Positions 1-4,583 of a stretch of 5,348 nucleotides of DNA are shown here, one piece after another (positions within the stretch are counted from its first letter, which is position 1; every line of letters begins with the position of its first letter). Source of the stretch: Thermoplasmata archaeon (GTDB taxonomy: Archaea; Thermoplasmatota; Thermoplasmata; UBA10834); NCBI GenBank assembly GCA_013331315.1, contig DUGQ01000153.1, positions 1 to 5,348 of the forward strand, written 5' to 3'. A model generated the notes under the pieces. It searched no databases. It saw only the letters and a list, made by a program, of their open reading frames with translations, and had not been told where the DNA came from. The position numbers and the translations under genes were made by a program.

Positions 1-729
1 GTTCCAGCAGTCGCCGCAGCCCGTGCACTTGTCGAGAACCAGTTTGGGCTCTGGCATCTCGAAGTATGACTCGTACACCTCAGTCATGGTCAGCGCCTTC
101 TCAGGGCAGGCTTCCGCGCACTTGCCGTGCGAGTTGCACTTGGTGAGAGTGATCTCGGGCTTGTTCCGGCCCGTCTTGTCGATCGGCATCATCGCGATGC
201 ACATCTCGGGGCACTGCTCGGCGCACTTCTCGCATCCCGTGCACTTCGATAGGTCGAGGACTGGTAGCAGGCGGGTCCCGCGCTCCTCCACGAACCTCTC
301 CCCGAAGGTGTCGTCCCTGATGTCCAGCGGGCTGAGGCGTAGCTTCCCCCTGTCGCTGTTCGCCAGCTCGAACTCCGTCGTCATGTGAAGGGCGACGGTG
401 GGACATATCTCGGCGCACAACCCGCAGAACAGGCATCTGCCCAAGTCCACGCCCGGCCTCTCTATCTTGCCCAGCTCGGGATCCTCTAGCTTCTCGAGCC
501 ACATGCAATCGTTGGGGCAGATGACGACACAATTGCCGCAGCCGATGCACTTCTTGAAATCGAGCACGTGCTTCCCGCGGTACACCTGTGGCAGGTCGAG
601 CTTCTCCTCGGGGTAGAGCACCGTGTTAGGCTTACCCAGGATGAGCGTCCTGACGACCTGCTTCCCGGTGCGCCTCATGGGCTTCAGGACCACACCGACG
701 GGCTTCGTGCTCTTCTCCGTCGAAGCCAT
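1..729 (-). CDS. nuoI: NuoI-like complex I iron-sulfur subunit with polyferredoxin C-terminal extension (3' end outside window)
   Basis: This is the ferredoxin-like subunit that carries electrons along the peripheral arm of complex I to cluster N2 in NuoB. The frame is open from ATG 729 to the window edge, giving 243 residues with no stop. Residues 1-125 look like ordinary NuoI: a basic N-terminus, then two [4Fe-4S] motifs at C61/C64/C67/C71-P and C99/C102/C105/C109-P. The protein does not end there. After a linker rich in charged residues, further motifs occur at C163/C166/C169/C173-P, at C198/H201/C204/C208-P (His in the second Cys position) and at C235/C238/C241, which is cut by the edge. 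Usual NuoI proteins carry two motifs and, from general knowledge, are often about 130-220 residues long, so this is an extended form. The start ATG shares one base with the nuoH stop (TGATG) and follows GGAGGGTGG at 735-743. The NuoI identity is firm. The role of the extension, perhaps electron input, is inferred. Confidence 0.93.
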   Translation of the reverse strand, partial: MASTEKSTKPVGVVLKPMRRTGKQVVRTLILGKPNTVLYPEEKLDLPQVYRGKHVLDFKKCIGCGNCVVICPNDCMWLEKLEDPELGKIERPGVDLGRCLFCGLCAEICPTVALHMTTEFELANSDRGKLRLSPLDIRDDTFGERFVEERGTRLLPVLDLSKCTGCEKCAEQCPEMCIAMMPIDKTGRNKPEITLTKCNSHGKCAEACPEKALTMTEVYESYFEMPEPKLVLDKCTGCGDCWN

Positions 730-1856
730 CAGAACCACCCTCCTGCCTTGAGCGCGGCCGCGATCAGGAGATTCAACATCGCGAGGGGCAACAGCCTCCT
801 CCAGCCGAACACGAGCATCTGATCTATCCTGATCCTGGGCACCGACCACGTGAGCCACATGAACACCGTGTAGACTATGTACGCCTTGATCAGGAACCAT
901 ATCTCGTCCGGGATGAACCACGGACCCTGCCACCCACCGAGGAACAGCGCCGTCGCGAGCGCGCCCCCCGCGTACGACCTGACGGCTGTCGTCATGTAGA
1001 ACAGCCCGAACCTCATGCCGCCGTACTCCGTCGTCCACCCCTCGACGAGCTCGGCCTCCGCCTCGGGCAGATCGAACGGGATTATCTCGACCTCGGCTAT
1101 CAGGCAGATGAGGAACACGACGAAGCCGATGAACAAGGGTATGGCGAACCACATGTCGTGCTGGGCGTCGACTATGTCGACGAAGTTGAAGCTGCCAGCG
1201 AGCAGGAACACGCTCGCGGCACACAGAATCAGGGGGATCTCGTAGCTCATCATCTGGGCGGCGGAGCGCATTCCCCCGATGAGCGTGTATTTATTGTTGG
1301 AGGACCAGCCCGCGAGCAATATCGAGAACGGCGCGATGGAGAAAGCTGCCAACGCGAACAGCGCGCCGGCGGAGACGTACTCCCCGGAATCGTTCGTCGA
1401 CACACCGAAGTTCGGGCTGAGCGGTATCACCGCTAGTATCACGAGCGACGATGCAACGAATATGACTGGCGCCAAGAGGAAGCCGAGCCGATCGGCCTTG
1501 GTGGGGACGATGATCTCCTTCACGAAAAGCTTCATGCCGTCCGCGAGGTTCTGAAGCCAGCCGCCGATCCTGTAGCCCACGTAGTATGGACCGTAGAAGT
1601 CTAGGATCCTGCCGCTCAGCTTCCTGAATATCCAGAGGAAGTTGAGCACGTTGATCAGGGCGACCACGATGACGATCACGCACTCCACCAGTATCGCCAT
1701 GAACGAGAGATGGCCGTCAGAGGCCGCGAAGTCCCCCACCGCCGTGAAGAAGTCTCCGAAGTACCATGGGAGAAGGTCACCGAGCCAGTACCAGATGTTG
1801 TTGATGAGGTCCACGAGCCAGTGGATGATACCGTAGCTGAACTGGTACAGATTCAT
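729..1856 (-). CDS. nuoH: NuoH / complex I subunit 1 (quinone-channel membrane subunit)
   Basis: This membrane subunit docks the peripheral arm and forms most of the quinone-access channel of complex I. Its 375 residues hold about eight hydrophobic helices, roughly at 52-76, 124-147, 163-185, 205-223, 236-255, 283-307, 317-339 and 353-370. Family hallmarks are LADGMKLFVKE (104-114), AGWSSNNKYTLIGG (182-195), SYEIP (204-208), PFDLPEAEAELVEG (260-273), TEYGGMRFGLF (276-286) and FLGGW (305-309). Two departures stand out. The usual E-R-R/K before the first loop reads F77-R-K, and the usual GPNRVG reads GPYYVG (89-94). About 40 residues precede the first helix, with 13 aromatic residues in the first 45, more than in E. 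coli NuoH. The ATG abuts an AGGTGAGGAG ribosome site that includes the nuoD stop codon, so the long N-terminus appears real. There are four bases between it and nuoD, where bacteria place nuoE, nuoF and nuoG. Confidence 0.96.
   Translation of the reverse strand: MNLYQFSYGIIHWLVDLINNIWYWLGDLLPWYFGDFFTAVGDFAASDGHLSFMAILVECVIVIVVALINVLNFLWIFRKLSGRILDFYGPYYVGYRIGGWLQNLADGMKLFVKEIIVPTKADRLGFLLAPVIFVASSLVILAVIPLSPNFGVSTNDSGEYVSAGALFALAAFSIAPFSILLAGWSSNNKYTLIGGMRSAAQMMSYEIPLILCAASVFLLAGSFNFVDIVDAQHDMWFAIPLFIGFVVFLICLIAEVEIIPFDLPEAEAELVEGWTTEYGGMRFGLFYMTTAVRSYAGGALATALFLGGWQGPWFIPDEIWFLIKAYIVYTVFMWLTWSVPRIRIDQMLVFGWRRLLPLAMLNLLIAAALKAGGWF
735..743 (-). promoter_or_regulatory. Shine-Dalgarno site for nuoI
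   Basis: GGAGGGTGG lies inside the last codons of nuoH, five bases before ATG 729. It supports that start and a translationally coupled TGATG junction. Confidence 0.7.
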
Positions 1857-1866
1857 CTCCTCACCT
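1857..1866 (-). promoter_or_regulatory. Shine-Dalgarno site for nuoH overlapping the nuoD stop codon
   Basis: AGGTGAGGAG ends directly before ATG 1856. Its TGA (1861-1863) is also the nuoD stop codon. This strongly supports ATG 1856, and so the long NuoH N-terminus, over an internal methionine. Confidence 0.75.
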
Positions 1867-2943
1867 GTCGTTCTCCCCTATGCACATGTCGAGCCCGCCC
1901 ATGATCGCCACCACGTCGGCGAGCTTGTAGCCGACCAGTATCTTCGGCGCGGCCGAGACGGTCACGAATATCGGGCTCCGTATCTTGAGTCTGTAAGGTC
2001 GGTCTGTGCCGTCGCCGACGACGTACATCACCGCCTCGCCCCTGGGGTCCTCGACCCTCCCGAGACCGGTGCCTGACGGGGCGTTCCTCGGGTGGACGAC
2101 CCTCCACTTGCCCTTGGGCATCTTCTGAAGAGCCTGGCGGATCATCCTGCAGCTCTGCCACATCTCGTCCATCCTGACACGATAGCGCGCGTAGCAGTCG
2201 CCGTCCTCGTGGGTGGCGACGACGAAATCCATCTCGGGGTACACGGAATAGGGCATGTCCTTCCTGAGGTCATAGTCCACGCCGCTCGCCCTCAACGACG
2301 GTCCTGTCACCCCCAGGTTGATGGCGTCCTCCTTCCTGAGTACGCCGATCCCCACGTTCCTCATCATGAATATCTTGGACCCTTCGAACAGGTCCTCGTA
2401 CTCCCTGAGGCGGGTCTCCATGTACCGCACCGCCCTGAGAACGTCCCTCTCGTAGTCCGCGGGGAGGTCGTGGGCCACGCCTCCTATCCTTGGGTAGTTG
2501 TAAGTCAGCCTCGAGCCTGTCAGCGCCTGCAGGAGGTCGACGAAGACCTCCCTGTCCCTCATGGTGTACGTGAACCCCACCGACATCCCCAGGTCGCCCG
2601 CGTACGCGGCGAGCCACATCAGGTGGGACGCTATCCTCTGCATCTCGATGGCCATGACGCGTATGTACTCCGCCCGCTCGGGGACCTCCACGCCCATCAG
2701 GTCCTCGACGGTCAGGCAGTACCGGTGCGACCACGTGAGAGACGAGCCGTAGCAGAGCCTGTCAGTGATCGGTATGATCTGCGGGTAGGTCCTCCCCTCG
2801 CACAGCTTCTCGATGCCCCGGTGAAGGTACCCCACCTCGGGCTCTGCGTCGACTATCGTCTCGCCGTCGACCTTAACCCTGAGGTTCCAGAGCCCGTGCG
2901 TCATCGGGTGCTGGGGTCCCATGTTGATCCACATCTCAGCCAT
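1861..2943 (-). CDS. nuoD: NuoD / complex I 49 kDa-type subunit
   Basis: This peripheral-arm subunit forms the quinone headgroup site together with NuoB. It is related to [NiFe]-hydrogenase large subunits. Its 360 residues are full length for the archaeal form and run from the N-terminal GPQHPMTHG (9-17) to the typical C-terminal DxxxGExDR-type ending. GYLHRGIEKL (38-47) and YPRIGGVAHDLP (about 150-161) are also family signatures. By spacing, H16, Y65 and D117 match bovine His59, Tyr108 and Asp160, which bind or tune quinone. All three are present, which supports an active site. Two oddities appear: the common DRLDY motif is DRLCY (C64), and the C-terminal motif is DMCIGENDR (C354). Each Cys falls where hydrogenases have the first Cys of a CxxC pair, but the partners are S67 and E357, so no NiFe centre is expected. 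The start ATG follows GGGGTGA by six bases. The gene lies six bases from nuoC and four bases from nuoH. It is not fused to NuoC. Confidence 0.97.
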   Translation of the reverse strand: MAEMWINMGPQHPMTHGLWNLRVKVDGETIVDAEPEVGYLHRGIEKLCEGRTYPQIIPITDRLCYGSSLTWSHRYCLTVEDLMGVEVPERAEYIRVMAIEMQRIASHLMWLAAYAGDLGMSVGFTYTMRDREVFVDLLQALTGSRLTYNYPRIGGVAHDLPADYERDVLRAVRYMETRLREYEDLFEGSKIFMMRNVGIGVLRKEDAINLGVTGPSLRASGVDYDLRKDMPYSVYPEMDFVVATHEDGDCYARYRVRMDEMWQSCRMIRQALQKMPKGKWRVVHPRNAPSGTGLGRVEDPRGEAVMYVVGDGTDRPYRLKIRSPIFVTVSAAPKILVGYKLADVVAIMGGLDMCIGENDR

Positions 2944-2949
2944 TCATGG

Positions 2950-2956
2950 TCACCCC
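2950..2956 (-). promoter_or_regulatory. Shine-Dalgarno site for nuoD overlapping the nuoC stop codon
   Basis: GGGGTGA includes the nuoC TGA stop and sits six bases before ATG 2943. An ATG at 2947 lies closer to the site but reaches a TGA after three codons, so 2943 is the functional start. Confidence 0.72.
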
Positions 2957-3459
2957 TTGAAATCCTTCCTGAGAGGATGGTACAGTATGTCCTTCGGCAG
3001 GAGTATCCTCTCCAGCTTGGGATGGCTCCTGAACACGACGCCCATGAGGTCGTACGCCTCCCTCTCCTGCCAGTTGGCCCCTCCCCAGATCGAGGATATG
3101 GAATCGACGGCCGGGTCGTCCTTAGGCGTGGTTGTGATCAGCTCGAGGAGCAACCTCGACTCGTACGAGGCGATGTGATAGACTATCTCGAACCGGTCGT
3201 CGTAGTCGACCGCCGAGATCATCGTGAGATGTTCGAAGCCCCAGTTGTCCCTGAGCGACCTGCAGACGCCATAGAGGTCAGATCGGTCGACGCTCGCTCT
3301 GAGGACTCCCTGCCTGAGCTTCTCGGTGCCCGAGATCCCCTTCGGGAAGGATTCGGACAGCCCCCTGAGCACGCTCTGACCCGGGTCCTCTCCTATCCTG
3401 CTCGGAGCCTTCTCTATGTTGACGACCCCGGCTGAATCCTTCCTGTCCCCCTCAGACAT
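2950..3459 (-). CDS. nuoC: NuoC / complex I 30 kDa-type subunit
   Basis: This is a peripheral-arm scaffold subunit that packs against NuoD and NuoB and has no cofactor of its own. The 169 residues carry the family signature near the C-terminus: WQEREAYDLMGVVF (130-143), then HPKLERILLP (146-155) and PLRKDF (162-167), where the protein ends. The first 45 or so residues are charged and probably flexible. Residues 50-125 have the alternating strand/helix character of the family fold. There is no transmembrane segment. Start ATG 3459 has GGTGA nine bases upstream and GGGAG abutting it. The gene follows nuoB by 13 bases and precedes nuoD by six, consistent with one polycistronic message. In many bacteria NuoC and NuoD are fused or NuoC is longer; here they are separate. 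Confidence 0.95.
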   Translation of the reverse strand: MSEGDRKDSAGVVNIEKAPSRIGEDPGQSVLRGLSESFPKGISGTEKLRQGVLRASVDRSDLYGVCRSLRDNWGFEHLTMISAVDYDDRFEIVYHIASYESRLLLELITTTPKDDPAVDSISSIWGGANWQEREAYDLMGVVFRSHPKLERILLPKDILYHPLRKDFKG

Positions 3460-3473
3460 CTCCCGACCTCACC
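3460..3473 (-). promoter_or_regulatory. Shine-Dalgarno region for nuoC at the nuoB stop
   Basis: On the minus strand the segment reads GGTGAGGTCGGGAG up to ATG 3459, and its first G is the last base of the nuoB TAG stop. GGTGA (3469-3473) is nine bases from the start, so this is another stop-coupled ribosome site. Confidence 0.65.
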
Positions 3474-4045
3474 TACCTGCCAGTCAGCAACCCCTTCTTG
3501 TTCTCCTTGATTATCTTCTGGAGCTTCAGGAAACCGTCGATGAGAGCCTCCGGCCTGGCCGGACAGCCCGGAATGTACACGTCCACTGGTATGAACCGGT
3601 CGACCCCGGGGACCATGCTGTAGCTGTCGTAGAACGGCCCCCCAGATATGGCGCACTCCCCCATGGCCACGACCCACTTCGGCTCAGGCATCTGATCGTA
3701 CAGCCTCCTGAGAGCGGGCTTCAGCTTCTTCGTGACAGGGCCGTTGACAAGGAGAATGTCGCACTGTCTCGGGCTCGATCGGGGTATGATGCCGAACCGT
3801 TGCTGGTCGAACCTCGGCGCCGACGCGACCGCCATCTCCAGCGCGCAACACATTATGCCGAAGTGCAAGAAGTAGAGCGAGTTCCTCGTCGCCCAGTTGA
3901 AGAAGTCCTTGGTGATCGCGTCGATCCCGCTGCCGACTGGCGACCGGCGCAGGAGATACTCCATGACCTCGTCGGACCACTTTAGGAAGTCCTTCGAGCG
4001 GAACATGATCGCCTGTCCCACGGACGAAGCCTCGTCGCCCTTCAT
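3473..4045 (-). CDS. nuoB: NuoB / complex I PSST-type subunit carrying cluster N2
   Basis: This subunit binds the terminal [4Fe-4S] cluster N2, which passes electrons to quinone at the NuoD interface. The predicted protein has 190 residues. All four N2 ligands are visible: the tandem pair C66-C67 in GIMCCALEM, C131 in GEC, and C161 in IPGCPARPEA. The stretch NWATRNSLYFLHFG (50-63) and PRQCDILLVNGPVT (92-105) are family signatures. C95 lies where Ala is common and is probably not a ligand. The frame is open upstream to 4162, but that part lies within nuoA and looks nothing like NuoB. ATG 4045 overlaps the nuoA stop by four bases (ATGA), with GGAGGAG at 4057-4063 eleven bases upstream, so it is the preferred start. 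The sequence is soluble and attached to the membrane arm through NuoH. Confidence 0.96.
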   Translation of the reverse strand: MKGDEASSVGQAIMFRSKDFLKWSDEVMEYLLRRSPVGSGIDAITKDFFNWATRNSLYFLHFGIMCCALEMAVASAPRFDQQRFGIIPRSSPRQCDILLVNGPVTKKLKPALRRLYDQMPEPKWVVAMGECAISGGPFYDSYSMVPGVDRFIPVDVYIPGCPARPEALIDGFLKLQKIIKENKKGLLTGR

Positions 4046-4401
4046 ATCCAGACTATCTCCTCCTTCTTCAGGGCGTAGGTCACACCCGCGAGAAGAACGC
4101 CCAGGAACATCACCATGAACAACCTCGCGAGGTCGCCCAGGTCGGCGAACACGAGCGCCCATATGAGCACGAACACAGTGACCAGGTCGAAGGCCACGAA
4201 GATGATCGCGTACATGTAGTACTGGAAGTGGAATTGGATCTGCGCGTCACCTATCGGGACCTCACCGCACTCGTAGGTGGTCATGGAACGAGCGTCGTTC
4301 CTGTCGGTTCTGAAGTACCTTGACAGGAAGAACGCGAGTGTGGGGAAAAGGATGGCTACGATCGCAAAGACGGCGACCCCCATGTAGTCGTCTTGTAGCA
4401 T
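4042..4401 (-). CDS. nuoA: NuoA / complex I subunit 3 (small membrane subunit)
   Basis: NuoA is a three-helix membrane subunit that wraps around NuoH near the quinone channel. From ATG 4401 it has 119 residues with helices at about 7-30, 61-81 and 92-113. The family loop motif TTYECGE lies at 41-47, and FQYYMYAIIFVAFD spans 59-72. The C-terminal KKEEIVWI resembles the normal family ending. The family's F-D-x-E motif in helix 2 reads F-D72-L-V74, so the usual second acid is missing, and the following PW is IW. The frame also allows GTG 4416 (124 residues). I prefer ATG 4401 because the TATA box at 4421-4430 places transcription start close to 4400 and there is no Shine-Dalgarno site before either codon, which fits a leaderless first gene. 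The stop overlaps nuoB by four bases. Confidence 0.92.
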   Translation of the reverse strand: MLQDDYMGVAVFAIVAILFPTLAFFLSRYFRTDRNDARSMTTYECGEVPIGDAQIQFHFQYYMYAIIFVAFDLVTVFVLIWALVFADLGDLARLFMVMFLGVLLAGVTYALKKEEIVWI

Positions 4402-4420
4402 TGTCCGTGGATTCACGACA

Positions 4421-4438
4421 ACATATAAGGCCTTTTCC
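4421..4438 (-). promoter_or_regulatory. Archaeal promoter (BRE/TATA) of the nuo operon
   Basis: Read on the minus strand, GGAAAAGG precedes CCTTATATGT (4430-4421). This resembles a purine-rich BRE followed by an archaeal TATA box. The TATA centre lies about 24 bases before ATG 4401, so the predicted transcript begins at or next to that codon. No other plausible promoter is seen between the six tightly packed genes. Confidence 0.6.
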
Positions 4439-4541
4439 GGAAGACGCTTACCCGGGTGCGCATGTCAGTATCGCACTACGGTCGTCTCAGGTGTCGCCTC
4501 CGACGCGCTCGAGCAGCTTGACCGGAGGGCTATGGAGAGTT

Positions 4542-4560
4542 GGGAAGAAGGCTTTTATTA
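4542..4560 (+). promoter_or_regulatory. Archaeal promoter (BRE/TATA) of the radical SAM gene
   Basis: Purine-rich GGGAAGAAGG (4542-4551) is followed by TTTTATTA (4553-4560). The TATA centre is about 27 bases before ATG 4584, which has no Shine-Dalgarno sequence. This predicts a leaderless or nearly leaderless message and supports the chosen start. Confidence 0.62.
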
Positions 4561-4583
4561 CTCGTGTCAGCTTGTCAATCCAG

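Larger units (their letters stand above)
4402..4583. other. Divergent intergenic promoter region
   Basis: This is the only sizeable non-coding stretch. It holds two back-to-back TATA elements (4421-4430 minus, 4553-4560 plus). Two adjoining 8-bp palindromes, AAGGCCTT (4427-4434) and TTCCGGAA (4435-4442), overlap the nuo promoter. There is also a weak 5-bp inverted repeat (4456-4460 with 4472-4476). I see no tRNA, convincing small gene or terminator. Confidence 0.6.

Noticed and set aside
101..550. Minus-strand open frame overlapping nuoI in another frame
   Set aside because: The translation is arginine-rich low-complexity sequence, while the neighbouring frame encodes clear ferredoxin motifs continuously to the window edge.
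2092..3435. Long open frame on the plus strand, 447 codons, antisense to nuoD and nuoC
   Set aside because: Its translation is rich in Arg, Val, Pro and His with no recognisable domain, and it lies opposite two unmistakable complex I genes. GC-rich codon use on the real strand explains the lack of stops.
1860..3460. NuoC-NuoD as an Ech/hydrogenase-type large subunit pair
   Set aside because: NuoD lacks paired CxxC nickel ligands and keeps the quinone-site His16, Tyr65 and Asp117, so it is complex I-type rather than an active hydrogenase.
4046..4162. Upstream extension of nuoB to ATG 4162
   Set aside because: The extra 39 residues overlap nuoA coding sequence, are unlike NuoB, and ATG 4045 has a ribosome site and a typical ATGA overlap.
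4402..4416. GTG 4416 as the nuoA start
   Set aside because: It would lie only about nine bases from the TATA centre, upstream of the expected transcription start, and has no ribosome site. ATG 4401 fits better, though this is not proven.
4456..4476. Inverted repeat GTGCG/CGCAC with an 11-base loop in the intergenic region
   Set aside because: A five-pair stem with a long loop is expected by chance in GC-rich DNA. There is no U-tract for a terminator and no tRNA-like arms.
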